Shown: positions 16,654-25,745 of the stretch, one piece after another
Layout of the letters: every line of letters starts with the position of its first letter
How positions within the stretch are numbered: position 1 is the stretch's first letter
NCBI RefSeq assembly: GCF_018129025.1
Contig: NZ_JAAEDI010000026.1
Coordinates: 1 to 64,000 of the forward strand
DNA: 64,000 nt
Reading direction: 5' to 3'
DNA from: Neoroseomonas terrae
GTDB taxonomy: Bacteria > Pseudomonadota > Alphaproteobacteria > Acetobacterales > Acetobacteraceae
The notes under the pieces: model-generated
Database searches by the model: none
What the model was told of the DNA's origin: nothing
Seen by the model: only the letters and a program-made list of their open reading frames with translations
Made by a program: the position numbers and the translations under genes

Positions 16654-18744
16654 GTGGCCCAGGACGCCGACTTCGTCCAGCATGAGGCGAAGGGCGAGGT
16701 GCATGTGCTGCGCCTGGCCAATCCGCCGGTGAACACGCTGCGGACCGAGATCCGCGCCGGCCTGATGAACGGCTTGAACAAGGCGAAGGCCGCCGGGGCG
16801 AAGGCGGTGGTGCTGATCGGGTCGGGGCGGATGTTCTCGGCCGGCGCCGAGATGACCGAGTTCGGCAAGCCGCGGCAGCCGCCCTCCTTGACCGAGGTGT
16901 TCGATGCCATCGAGGGGTATCCGGGCATCGTCGTCGCCGCGATCCATGGGTCGGCGCTGGGTGGCGGCCTGGAACTGGCGCTGGCGTGCCACGCGCGCGT
17001 GGCGGGTGCCGGTGCGCAGGTCGGGTTGCCGGAGGTGAAGCGCGGCTTCGTGCCGGGCGCCGGCGGCACGCAGCGCCTGCCGCGCATGATCGGGGCGGAG
17101 GAAGCGGCGAAGATCATCGTCTCCGGTGATCCGGTGCCGGCGGTGAAGGCGCAGAAGCTCGGCATCATCGATGCGGTGATCGATGGCGATCTCGAGGAAG
17201 GCGCCGTCGCCTGGGCCAAGGCCAATCTCAGCAAGACCTTCACCCTGGCGCGCAACCGCACGGACAAGATCGAAGGGCAGGACCCCGCAGCCTATGACGC
17301 GGTGATCGCCGGGCTGCTGCGGCGCACGCGCGGGCAGGAGAGCCCGAAGGGCTGCGCCGAGGCCGTGCGCGCCGCCTTCACCATGCCGTTCGAGGAAGGG
17401 CTCGCGAAGGAACGCGAACTGTTCCAGTCGCTGGTGTCGGGCGAACAGTCCAAGGCGCTGCGTCACATCTTCTTCGGCGAGCGCGAGGTGCTGCGCATCC
17501 CGGGCCAGCCGGCCGATGCTAAGTCCCTGCCGGTCGAGAGACTGGTGGTGATCGGCGGCGGCACGATGGGCGGCGGCATCGCGATGTCGGCGGCCAACAA
17601 CGGCGTGCCGGTGACGATCGTCGAGACGAGCGAGGAGGCGCTGAAGAAGGGCCTCGCGCGCTGCCATGCGAATTGGGAACGGACGGTCTCGACCGGCCGG
17701 CTGTCGCAGGAGGAATACGAGAAGCGCAAGGCGCTGCTGACCGGCAGCACCGATTTCGAGGGCACGGTCGCGAAGGCGGATCTGGTGATCGAGGCCGTGT
17801 TCGAGAATATGGACGTGAAGAAGGAAGTCTTCGCGCGGCTCGACAAGGCGGCGCGGCCGGGGGTGCCGCTGGCCTCCAACACCTCGACGCTGTCGATCGA
17901 CGAGATCGCCTCCGCGACCCAGCGGCCGGAACTGGTCGTCGGCATGCACTTCTTCTCGCCGGCCAATGTGATGCGGCTGCTGGAGAATGTGCGCGGCGCG
18001 AAGTCGTCCTGGGCGACGATCGCGACCGCCACGGAGTTCGGCAAGCGCATCGGTAAGCTGCCGGTGCTGGTCGGCAATTGCGACGGCTTCGTCGGCAACC
18101 GCATGACCGGCAAACGCACGCCGCAGGTCGAGAAGCTGCTGCTGGAAGGCTGCCTACCGCAGGACATCGACAAGGTGATGGAAGGCTACGGCATGGCGAT
18201 GGGGCCGCTCGCGACGGGCGACCTCGCCGGGCTCGACATCGGTGCCGCCGTCCGCAAGGCGCGCGGGACCGTCGCACCTGTCGCGGATGCCATCGTCGCG
18301 CAGGGCCGCTTCGGGCAGAAGACCGGCAAGGGCTGGTACATGTATGACGAGAAGCGCACGCGGCTCGTCGATCCCGAAGTCGAGAAGATCATCCTCGACG
18401 TCGCGGAGAAGATGCAGGTGCGGCGGCGGAAGATCTCCGACGAGGAGATCCTGGAGCGGCTGCTGCTGCCCATGGTGAATGAGGGCGCGCGCATCCTCGA
18501 GGAAGGCGTCGCCTATCGCCCGATCGACATCGACGTGATCTTCATCAACGGCTTCGGCTGGCCGGCCTTCCGCGGCGGGCCGATGTTCTGGGCGGATTCC
18601 ATCGGGCTGAAGGCGGTGCGCGACAAGCTGGCGCACTACGCCGAGCTGACGAATGATGCCAATCTGAAGCCCGCGGCGCTGATCGAGAAGCTGGCGGCCG
18701 AGGGCGGCAGCTTCGCCGGCATGTCCGCCAAAGCGAACGCGTAA
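16654..18744 (+). CDS. Bifunctional enoyl-CoA hydratase / 3-hydroxyacyl-CoA dehydrogenase, PimF/FadB-like
   Basis: A 696-residue multifunctional beta-oxidation enzyme. The N-terminal hydratase part keeps both catalytic glutamates (ALGGGLELAL and VGLPEVKRG) and the FSAGAEM oxyanion region. The NAD domain starts at about 300 with GGGTMGGGIA, and the dehydrogenase histidine is in GMHFFSP. The GTG at 16654 is preferred because GAGGGAGA lies 8 bases upstream; the frame is open from 16513. It is followed at 13 and 7 bases by two acyl-CoA dehydrogenases, the arrangement of pimF, pimC and pimD of the pimeloyl-CoA pathway in Rhodopseudomonas. Inferred job: beta-oxidation of dicarboxylic or medium-chain acyl-CoAs. 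Confidence 0.88.
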   Translation: MAQDADFVQHEAKGEVHVLRLANPPVNTLRTEIRAGLMNGLNKAKAAGAKAVVLIGSGRMFSAGAEMTEFGKPRQPPSLTEVFDAIEGYPGIVVAAIHGSALGGGLELALACHARVAGAGAQVGLPEVKRGFVPGAGGTQRLPRMIGAEEAAKIIVSGDPVPAVKAQKLGIIDAVIDGDLEEGAVAWAKANLSKTFTLARNRTDKIEGQDPAAYDAVIAGLLRRTRGQESPKGCAEAVRAAFTMPFEEGLAKERELFQSLVSGEQSKALRHIFFGEREVLRIPGQPADAKSLPVERLVVIGGGTMGGGIAMSAANNGVPVTIVETSEEALKKGLARCHANWERTVSTGRLSQEEYEKRKALLTGSTDFEGTVAKADLVIEAVFENMDVKKEVFARLDKAARPGVPLASNTSTLSIDEIASATQRPELVVGMHFFSPANVMRLLENVRGAKSSWATIATATEFGKRIGKLPVLVGNCDGFVGNRMTGKRTPQVEKLLLEGCLPQDIDKVMEGYGMAMGPLATGDLAGLDIGAAVRKARGTVAPVADAIVAQGRFGQKTGKGWYMYDEKRTRLVDPEVEKIILDVAEKMQVRRRKISDEEILERLLLPMVNEGARILEEGVAYRPIDIDVIFINGFGWPAFRGGPMFWADSIGLKAVRDKLAHYAELTNDANLKPAALIEKLAAEGGSFAGMSAKANA

Positions 18745-18757
18745 GGGAGAAGACGCC

Positions 18758-19963
18758 ATGGAACTGCGCTTCACCGATGAGGAACGCGCCTTCCGCCAGG
18801 AAGTGCGTGCCTGGATCGACGAGAACCTGCCGGCCGAGACGCGCGAGCGCATGGCGTCAGGCCGCACGCCCACCAAGGCGATGCAGATCGACTGGCAGAA
18901 GCGGCTCTATGCCAAGGGTTGGGCGGTGCCGCATTGGCCGGTCGAATGGGGCGGCCAGAAGTGGAGCGCGATCCAGCGCTTCATCCTGAGCGAGGAGATG
19001 CAGTCGACGCCGGCGCCGTCGCCGCTCGGCTTCAACGCCAACATGCTCGGGCCGGTGATGATCGCCTTCGGCACGGAGGAGCAGAAGAAGCACTTCCTGC
19101 CGAAGATCGCGAGCCTGGACCTGTGGTTCTGCCAGGGCTTCTCGGAGCCCGGCGCGGGGTCGGACCTCGCCAGCCTCAAGACGCGCGCCGTGCGGGAGGG
19201 CGACCACTACATCGTCAACGGGCAGAAGACCTGGACGACGCTGGCCCAGCATGCCGATTGGATCTTCCTGCTGGTGCGGACCGATCCGGGTGCGGCGAAG
19301 CAGCAGGAGGGCATCTCCTTCCTGATCGCCGACATGAAGACGCCGGGCATCACCGTGCGGCCGATCATCACGATCGACGGCGCGCATGAGGTGAACGAGG
19401 TCTTCCTCGACGACGTGAAGGTGCCGGTCGAGAACCTGATCGGCACGGAGAACCGCGGCTGGGATTGCGCGAAGTTCCTGCTGTCGAACGAACGCACCGG
19501 CCAGGCCCGCGTGGGTGCATCGAAGGAGCGCATCCGGCGGCTGAAGCTGATCGCGAAGGAAGCGCCCGGCGGGGCGCGGCCCGTCATGGAAGACCCGCGC
19601 TTCCGCTCGCGCCTGACCGAGGTCGAGGTGCAGCTCAAGGCGCTGGAGATGACGACGCTGCGCGTGCTGGCCGATGAGAACCGGCAGCTCAGCCAGCGCA
19701 AGCCGAACCCGGCATCCTCGGTGCTGAAGATCCGCGGGACGGAGCTGCAGCAGGCGATCTCCGAGCTCTACGTGATGGCCGCCGGCCCTTATGGACTTGT
19801 TGCGTCGGACCCGGAGGCCGATCGCTGGAACGAGCCCGAGGTGGCGCAGGACTGGCAGACGCTCGCACAGGCGACCTATTTCAACTGGCGCAAGCAGTCG
19901 ATCTACGGCGGATCCACCGAGATCCAGAAGAACATCATGGCCAAAGCGTTTTTGGGGCTCTGA
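18758..19963 (+). CDS. Acyl-CoA dehydrogenase, PimC-like large subunit
   Basis: A 401-residue FAD-dependent acyl-CoA dehydrogenase. The N-terminal MELRFTDEERAFRQEVR is typical of the PimC branch. CQGFSEPGAGSDLASL forms the flavin/substrate motif in the middle domain, and the C-terminal domain contains YGGSTEIQKNIMAK. The ATG has AAGGGAGAAG upstream. It lies between the bifunctional enzyme and a second, smaller dehydrogenase; in the pim system the two proteins form a heteromeric enzyme, which is the likely case here. Confidence 0.88.
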   Translation: MELRFTDEERAFRQEVRAWIDENLPAETRERMASGRTPTKAMQIDWQKRLYAKGWAVPHWPVEWGGQKWSAIQRFILSEEMQSTPAPSPLGFNANMLGPVMIAFGTEEQKKHFLPKIASLDLWFCQGFSEPGAGSDLASLKTRAVREGDHYIVNGQKTWTTLAQHADWIFLLVRTDPGAAKQQEGISFLIADMKTPGITVRPIITIDGAHEVNEVFLDDVKVPVENLIGTENRGWDCAKFLLSNERTGQARVGASKERIRRLKLIAKEAPGGARPVMEDPRFRSRLTEVEVQLKALEMTTLRVLADENRQLSQRKPNPASSVLKIRGTELQQAISELYVMAAGPYGLVASDPEADRWNEPEVAQDWQTLAQATYFNWRKQSIYGGSTEIQKNIMAKAFLGL

Positions 19964-19970
19964 GAGACAG

Positions 19971-21113
19971 ATGGATTTCGATCTTTCCGAAGACCAGCGG
20001 CTTCTGCAGGACAGCCTAGCGAAGCTGCTGAAGGACAAATACGCCTTCGAACAGCGCAAGGGGTACATGGCGTCCGAGACCGGCTGGTCGCGTGATGTCT
20101 GGGCGGCCTATGCCGATCTCGGCCTGCTGGCGATGCCCTTCGCCGAGGATGATGGCGGCCTCGGCTACGGCGCCGTCGAGACCATGATCGTCGCCGAGCA
20201 GTTCGGTCGCGCGCTGGCGTTGGAGCCCTTCATCCCGACGGTCGTGATCGGAGGCGCCTTCCTGCGCCACGGCGCGACGGCCGAGCAGCGCGCCGCGCTG
20301 GTGCCGCAGATCGCGGAGGGCAAGCTGCTGCTCGCCTTCGCGCATACCGAGACGCAGTCCCGCTTCGACCTGAACGACGTCGCAACCACGGCGAAGAAGG
20401 ACGGCGCGGGCTGGGTGATCGAGGGCCGCAAGGGCGTCGTCGTCCATGGCGACACCGCGGACCAGATCATCGTCACCGCCCGCGTCTCCGGCGGGCGGCG
20501 CGATCGCGACGGGATCGAGGTGTTCCTCATTCCGGCCGACACGCAGGGCGTGACGCGGCGCGGCTTCAAGACATCCGACGGGCAGCGCGCCGCGGACATC
20601 ACCTTCGACAACGTGAAGGTCAGTGCAGACGCGAAGCTGAATGGCGGGCTGGCCCTCGCCGAGCGCGTGGTAGATGAGGCCATCGCCGCCCTCGGCGCCG
20701 AGGCGATCGGCTGCATGGAGGCGTCGAAGGACCTGACCATCGAGTACCTGAAGACGCGCAAGCAGTTCGGGCGGCCGATCGGGTCGTTCCAGTCGCTCCA
20801 ACACCGCGCGGCGGAAATGATGGTGTGCCTGGAGCAGGCGCGCTCCATGGCGATGCTCGCCGCGATGATGGCGAGCGAGGAAGACCCCGCCGAACGTCGC
20901 CGCCAGATGCGCGCGGTGAAGATCGAGATCGGCCGCAACGCCCGCTTCGTCGGGCAGCAGACCGTGCAGATGCATGGCGGCATCGCCATGACGATGGAAT
21001 ATGTCGGCGGCCACTACCTGAAGCGGCTGACCGTCATCGAGAACATGTTCGGGGATGTGGACCACCACCTCGCGGCGTTGAGCGAGGAAGGTGGGGTGTT
21101 CGTAGCAGCGTAG
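19971..21113 (+). CDS. Acyl-CoA dehydrogenase, PimD-like small subunit
   Basis: A 380-residue acyl-CoA dehydrogenase that begins MDFDLSEDQRLLQDS, close to the PimD small-subunit pattern, and starts 7 bases after the previous stop. It lacks the clear SEPGAGSD motif of its partner; the equivalent region reads AHTETQSRFDLNDV. The C-terminal MHGGIAMTMEY and GHYLKRLT are family-typical. The divergence of the flavin loop is usual for the small subunit of these pairs. It is the last gene of the operon, and the hairpin repeat R2 follows the stop. Confidence 0.86.
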   Translation: MDFDLSEDQRLLQDSLAKLLKDKYAFEQRKGYMASETGWSRDVWAAYADLGLLAMPFAEDDGGLGYGAVETMIVAEQFGRALALEPFIPTVVIGGAFLRHGATAEQRAALVPQIAEGKLLLAFAHTETQSRFDLNDVATTAKKDGAGWVIEGRKGVVVHGDTADQIIVTARVSGGRRDRDGIEVFLIPADTQGVTRRGFKTSDGQRAADITFDNVKVSADAKLNGGLALAERVVDEAIAALGAEAIGCMEASKDLTIEYLKTRKQFGRPIGSFQSLQHRAAEMMVCLEQARSMAMLAAMMASEEDPAERRRQMRAVKIEIGRNARFVGQQTVQMHGGIAMTMEYVGGHYLKRLTVIENMFGDVDHHLAALSEEGGVFVAA

Positions 21114-21115
21114 AA

Positions 21116-21253
21116 GAAGAAAGGTTGGGGGAGATGAACTCCCCCAAACCCCCTCCTTTTTCTATCTATTGGCGCCGGCCGCCGCTGTCAGTCTCCAAAC
21201 AGATAGAAAACGGAGGGGGATTCGGGGGAGGTGTTCCTCCCCCGTTCTTTCTT
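21116..21253. terminator. Two inverted copies of repeat R2 forming a bidirectional terminator
   Basis: Left copy (21116-21171, minus sense) has a perfect 9-base stem ttgggggag/ctcccccaa at 21125-21147. Right copy (21196-21253, plus sense) has cgggggagg/cctcccccg at 21223-21244, followed by ttctttctt. Both share a gatagaaaacggagggggat block. They sit exactly between the stops of two convergent genes. Confidence 0.7.
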
Positions 21254-23582
21254 ACCCCTGCAGCGCCGCCCAAATCCGCTCCGGCGTCGCCGGCATGTCG
21301 ATGTGCCGCCCGCCCAGCGCGTCCGACAGCGCATTCATCACCGCCGGCAGCGACCCCGCGCACCCCGCCTCGCCGCAGCCCTTCGCGCCCAGGGGATTGG
21401 TCGTGCAGGGTGACGGCGCGCTTTCGAAGCCGATGCTCGGCAGGTCGTCCGCGCGCGGAATACCGTAATCCATGTAGGAGGCGGTGAGGATCTGGCCGTC
21501 CTCGGAATACGCCACGCGCTCGATCAGCGCCTGGCCAATGCCCTGGGCGATGCCGCCATGCGCCTGGCCCTGCACCAGCAGCGGGTTCACGATCACGCCG
21601 AAGTCGTTGACCGTGACGTAGCGATCGATGGTGACGTGGCCGGTATCGCGGTCGATCTCGACCTCGCAGATGTGGCAGCCATTCGGGAAGGCCATGGGCG
21701 CTTCCTGGTAGACGGTGCGGCTGTCGAGGCTGTTCGGCACGTCCTGGGGCAGGGGGCCGATCTCGCGGATGCGGGCGGCCAGTTCCATGATGCCGATGCC
21801 GCGGTCGGTGCCGACGATGGTGAAGCGGCCCTCGGCGAAGTCGATATCCTCGATGGCGGCTTCCAGCACGAAGCCGGCGGCCTTGCGGCCCTTGTCGATG
21901 ACGAGGTCGGCGGCTTCCAGGATGGCAGCGCCGGACGCCATCAGCGACTTCGATCCGCCGGTGCCGCCGCCAGCGATCAGACGGTCTGAGTCACCCTGGA
22001 CCAGCTTGATCTTCTCGAACGGCACGCCGAGCTTCGCGTGCAGCACCTGGGCGAAGGGTGTCCAATGGCCCTGGCCGTAGTCGAGCGTGCCGGTGACGAT
22101 GGTGACGGAGCCATCCTCCTCGAAGACCAGCTCGCCCTGTTCCTTCATGGGCGGCGCGGTGCATTCCAGGAAGTTGCCGACGCCGCGGCCGCGCAGCTTG
22201 CCGCGTGATTCGCTCTCGGCCTTGCGAGCGGCGAAGCCGTCCCAGTCTGAGGCGGCGATGGCGCGGTCGAGCACGACGGAAAAATCGCCGGAATCATAGG
22301 CGGAGCCGTTCGTCGAGTTGAACGGGAACTGGTCAGGGCGGATATGGTTCAGCTTGCGCATGGCGATGGGGTCCAACTCCATCTCGCGCGCCGCGGTCTC
22401 AACCAGCCGCTCCATGAAGTAGTTGGCCTCGGGCCGGCCGGCGCCGCGATAGGCGGTGATCGGCGTGGTGTTGGTGACGTAGTTCTTCGTCTCCACCAGC
22501 AGCAGGGGCGTCGCGTAGTTCGACTGGATGTTCTTCATGAAGTTGCCCGTCCCCATGTTGTTGCCAACCGTGGACAGGTACCCGCCCATATTGCCGTAGG
22601 AGACGAGCTTCACGGCCAGGAAGCGGCCCGCGGCATCGAGTGCGAGGGATGCTTCCGTCTCATGGTCGCGGCCGTGGCAGTCGGACAGGAAGGAGCCGGT
22701 GCGCTCATCCGTCCACTTCACCGGCCGACCGAGCATCTTCGCCGCGTGCAGCACGCAGGTGTATTCCGGGTAGGCGCTGGCCTTCATGCCGAATGACCCG
22801 CCGACATTGCCGGTCAGGATGCGCAGCTTGTCGGCCGGGACTTTCAGAATGTCCTTCGACAGCTGCGCGCGCAGGCCGAACACGCCCTGGCAGCCGACGC
22901 GCAGCACGTAGCGTTCCTCGACGGCATCCCATTCGCCGATCGCGGATCGCGGTTCCATGGCGCAGACCACGATGCGGTTGCTGCGGATCGACAGCGTCGT
23001 GACATGGGCGGCCGTCGCGAAGGCCGCCTCGACCGCCGCGGCGTCGCCGAACTGGAAGTCGAGCACCAGATTGCCCGGAACGTGATCGTAGAGCTGCGGC
23101 GCGCCGGGCGCGGCGGCGGCCGAGGCCTCGGTGACGGCATCGAGGGCATCGATGTCCATCTCGACCATCTCGGCGGCGTCCTTCGCCTGGGACTTCGTCT
23201 CTGCGACCACGAAGGCGACCGGATCGCCGACGAAGCGGACCTTGTCGGCGGCGAGCGGGCCGCGCTGGATGTTCGTCAGCGGCGTGCCGTCCCGGTTCTT
23301 GAGCGGCAGCGTTGCGCGCATCGCGCCGTACTCGGCCATGTCCGCGGCGGTGTAGACGCCGAGCACGCCGGGCATGGCCTTCGCCGCCTCGGTGCCGATG
23401 CCGTTAATGACGCCGTGCGCATAGGGGCTGCGCACGATCACGCACCAGGCCTGCCCGGGCAAAGCGAGGTCATCGGTGTAGCGGCCACGGCCCTGCAGCA
23501 GGGTCGGGTCCTCCTGCCGCGGCACGGGCTGCCCGATGCCGAATTTCTGCTTCGTCGCTTCGGCCAGGGATGCGTCGAGCAT
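21252..23582 (-). CDS. Molybdopterin-binding large subunit, xanthine dehydrogenase / form-II CoxL family
   Basis: A 776-residue catalytic subunit of the xanthine-oxidase superfamily. The active-site loop reads AYRGAGR, which marks form-II (CoxL-like) proteins and not true CO dehydrogenase, whose loop has a Cys. The late GCGEAGCAG supplies the catalytic glutamate. In most relatives the FAD (medium) and 2Fe-2S (small) subunits are neighbours; neither is found within the window, so this subunit must use distant partners or stand alone. Its substrate cannot be told from sequence. Expression is from its own promoter in the short gap before trxC, which is also on the minus strand. Confidence 0.87.
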   Translation of the reverse strand: MLDASLAEATKQKFGIGQPVPRQEDPTLLQGRGRYTDDLALPGQAWCVIVRSPYAHGVINGIGTEAAKAMPGVLGVYTAADMAEYGAMRATLPLKNRDGTPLTNIQRGPLAADKVRFVGDPVAFVVAETKSQAKDAAEMVEMDIDALDAVTEASAAAAPGAPQLYDHVPGNLVLDFQFGDAAAVEAAFATAAHVTTLSIRSNRIVVCAMEPRSAIGEWDAVEERYVLRVGCQGVFGLRAQLSKDILKVPADKLRILTGNVGGSFGMKASAYPEYTCVLHAAKMLGRPVKWTDERTGSFLSDCHGRDHETEASLALDAAGRFLAVKLVSYGNMGGYLSTVGNNMGTGNFMKNIQSNYATPLLLVETKNYVTNTTPITAYRGAGRPEANYFMERLVETAAREMELDPIAMRKLNHIRPDQFPFNSTNGSAYDSGDFSVVLDRAIAASDWDGFAARKAESESRGKLRGRGVGNFLECTAPPMKEQGELVFEEDGSVTIVTGTLDYGQGHWTPFAQVLHAKLGVPFEKIKLVQGDSDRLIAGGGTGGSKSLMASGAAILEAADLVIDKGRKAAGFVLEAAIEDIDFAEGRFTIVGTDRGIGIMELAARIREIGPLPQDVPNSLDSRTVYQEAPMAFPNGCHICEVEIDRDTGHVTIDRYVTVNDFGVIVNPLLVQGQAHGGIAQGIGQALIERVAYSEDGQILTASYMDYGIPRADDLPSIGFESAPSPCTTNPLGAKGCGEAGCAGSLPAVMNALSDALGGRHIDMPATPERIWAALQG

Positions 23583-23653
23583 GAAAGGTCCTCGAAAGCT
23601 GATTTGGTATGTCCTGCTAGGTTAGGCGCAGTTTGCTGCACCGCAACCCGGCG

Positions 23654-24112
23654 TCAGACATGCCGCGCCGGCGTCAGGCGCATCGCAGCGCGTGTCCAGT
23701 CGAGGATGCGGCTCGCCGGCATGGCGCCGGCTTGGCGCGCGACCTCCTGCCCATCACGGAACAGGGCGAGGGTCGGGATGCTTTGGATGCGGAGGGCCTG
23801 CGCGAGCGCCGGCGCTTCCTCGGTGGAGACCTTGGCCAGCCTGACCTGGGGCTCGAGGTCGCGCGCCGCCGTCGCGAAGGCGGGGGACATCGCGTGGCAA
23901 GGACCGCACCAGGATGCCCAGAAATCCACCAGCACGGGGATGGAGGACGCGTTTAGGTGCCGGCGGAAGCGGGTCTCGTCCAACGCGACCGGCTCGCCGG
24001 TGAACAGCGGGCGGTGACACGCCCCGCAGGAGGGCCGCTCCGCAAGCCGCGCGGCCGGCACACGATTCACCGCGTCGCAATGGGGGCAGACGATCTGAAG
24101 CGGGTCGGTCAC
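23654..24112 (-). CDS. trxC: Thioredoxin 2 (TrxC)
   Basis: A 152-residue TrxC. The N-terminal zinc ribbon has Cys9, Cys12, Cys29 and Cys32 (CPHC and CGAC), and the redox site is WCGPC with Cys69 and Cys72. The frame is open to 24304, but the GTG at 24112 is preceded by AGGAG and gives the proper MTDPLQIVCPHC start. Reduces disulphides in the cytosol; TrxC proteins are often oxidative-stress induced. It is divergent from rbsK. Confidence 0.92.
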   Translation of the reverse strand: MTDPLQIVCPHCDAVNRVPAARLAERPSCGACHRPLFTGEPVALDETRFRRHLNASSIPVLVDFWASWCGPCHAMSPAFATAARDLEPQVRLAKVSTEEAPALAQALRIQSIPTLALFRDGQEVARQAGAMPASRILDWTRAAMRLTPARHV

Positions 24113-24193
24113 GGCGATTCTCCTGCGATGGAACGCCTGTCGGCCGGCGGCGTTGCGCTTGACCCCCCGAGGACCCGTGCGGAGTGTGGCGCG

Positions 24194-25096
24194 ATGCGCC
24201 GCATCGTCGTCATCGGTTCCTACAATCGCGATTCCGTGCTGGCCGTGCCGCGTTTCCCACAGCCGGGCGAGACGCTGGCCGCCACCCGCATCGACCGCTT
24301 CCACGGCGGCAAGGGCAGCAACCAGGCGGTGGCGGCAGCGCGTGCCGGGGCAGCAGTGGCGATGGTCGCAGCCGTCGGGAACGATGCTGCGGGCGAGGCG
24401 GCGCGTGGGCTTTGGGCTACAGAAGGCATCGACGCCAGCGGCGTCGCGACGCTCGACGCGCTGCCGACGGGGGAGGCGCTGATCCTCGTCGATGACGCCG
24501 GCGAGAACGAGATCGTCATCCTGGCCGGCGCGAATGGGGCGCTGTCGGGGGAAGCAGCCTCGGCGGCAGTGCCCGGTGCCGGGCTCGTCTTAGCCCAGCT
24601 CGAGACGCCGGTCGCGGCGACCGAGGCCGCTTTCCGTGCCGCGCGGATGCGAGCCATTCCGACGCTGCTCAACGCCGCGCCGGCACAGATGCTGCCGGCC
24701 GCTCTGCTCGAACTGACCGATATGCTGGTGGTGAATGAGAGTGAGGCCGCGCTGCTTTTGGGCCGTGCCGGCGGGCCGGAGGCGCTGGCGAGGGCCCTTG
24801 CGCCGCGGCATGCGGAGGGGGTGGTGGTCACCGCAGGTGGTGCGGGTGCCTGGTGGGCCGGTCGCGATGGGTCCGTGCTTTTCGCCCCGGCACTGCCGAC
24901 CAAGGTGGTGGACAGTACCGGCGCCGGCGACGCCTTTATCGGCGCCTTCGCCGCGGCGCTGGCGCGGGGTGCGGCCCTGGGGGACGCGCTGCGGTATGGC
25001 GCCGTGGCCGGCGCGCTGGCCTGCCGCTGCGCGGGTGCCGTACCGTCCTTGCCAAGCCGCGCGGCGATCGACTCTGCCCTGGCTCAATACCGGTAG
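24194..25096 (+). CDS. rbsK: Ribokinase (PfkB family)
   Basis: A 300-residue PfkB-type sugar kinase. The first PfkB signature is GGKGSNQAVAAARAG and the second is DSTGAGDAFIGAFAAAL, with the catalytic Asp in GAGDAF. The long upstream open frame overlaps trxC, so the ATG at 24194 (MRRIVVIGSYN) is used. No ribose transporter is adjacent, so the true sugar could be ribose or a related pentose or nucleoside. The 3' end overlaps the convergent lipoprotein gene by 13 bases. Confidence 0.85.
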   Translation: MRRIVVIGSYNRDSVLAVPRFPQPGETLAATRIDRFHGGKGSNQAVAAARAGAAVAMVAAVGNDAAGEAARGLWATEGIDASGVATLDALPTGEALILVDDAGENEIVILAGANGALSGEAASAAVPGAGLVLAQLETPVAATEAAFRAARMRAIPTLLNAAPAQMLPAALLELTDMLVVNESEAALLLGRAGGPEALARALAPRHAEGVVVTAGGAGAWWAGRDGSVLFAPALPTKVVDSTGAGDAFIGAFAAALARGAALGDALRYGAVAGALACRCAGAVPSLPSRAAIDSALAQYR

Positions 25097-25524
25097 GCGT
25101 AGGGATCCGGCGGCGCGTAGTAGGGTTGCGGCTGCCAGTACGAACCCGGCGGCGCCTGATAGGTTGGCGGGGGCGGCTGATACGCCGGGGCGGGCGGCGG
25201 ATAGTACACTTGCCCGCCGACCGGCGATGGCGCGTAGGTGGGCGGCGGTGGGGCGTAGGACTGGCCGTAGCCCTGCGCATAGCCGCCCTGGTATGGTGGC
25301 GGCTGCGGCGTGGTGATGGCGCCGAGCGCAGCGCCGCCGAGCCCCCCGGCCAGCGCTCCGACCCCGACGCCGCGCGGCCCGCCCGCGAGGCCGCCGATCG
25401 CGGCACCGGTGCCAGCACCGATCAGCGCCCCGCCGGCGGCTCGCTGGCCTGGGTCGTAGGGGTTCGTGCAGGCTGCCAGCAGCGCCAGAAGCCCCAGTGG
25501 GATGATCCGAGCCGACCGCGCCAT
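25084..25524 (-). CDS. Small glycine-zipper lipoprotein
   Basis: A 146-residue protein with a lipobox LAAC near residue 20, then a glycine-zipper stretch of alternating Gly/Ala (about 30-65), then a Pro/Tyr/Gln-rich tail ending in YAYRY. Glycine-zipper lipoproteins are common envelope proteins in alphaproteobacteria; the exact role is unknown. The ATG at 25524 is chosen from the signal peptide; a longer frame exists upstream but reads as a shadow of the next gene. The region 25525-25745 shows no further gene. Confidence 0.8.
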   Translation of the reverse strand: MARSARIIPLGLLALLAACTNPYDPGQRAAGGALIGAGTGAAIGGLAGGPRGVGVGALAGGLGGAALGAITTPQPPPYQGGYAQGYGQSYAPPPPTYAPSPVGGQVYYPPPAPAYQPPPPTYQAPPGSYWQPQPYYAPPDPYAYRY

Positions 25525-25745
25525 GGCGCCATCCTTCTGCGTCAACGTCTGAGTGACAGCGATTCTGATCCGGCACGGTGGCGGGCGTGTGGCGGCTCCG
25601 TGGCAGGGTCGATCGCAGGGGGTGAACGCCGCAGGACGGGCAAGGATGCGGCCGGTGCCCGCGGGCCGGCGGTGGGATGGCGACGCGAGACATCGGCCAC
25701 GACCGCCATACAGGCACGCCGACCCCACTGTTCGGCAGGAACGGC

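Noticed and set aside
21252..23582. True aerobic CO dehydrogenase
   Set aside because: The active-site loop is AYRGAGR, not the Cys-containing loop of form-I CoxL, and no coxM/coxS partners are adjacent.
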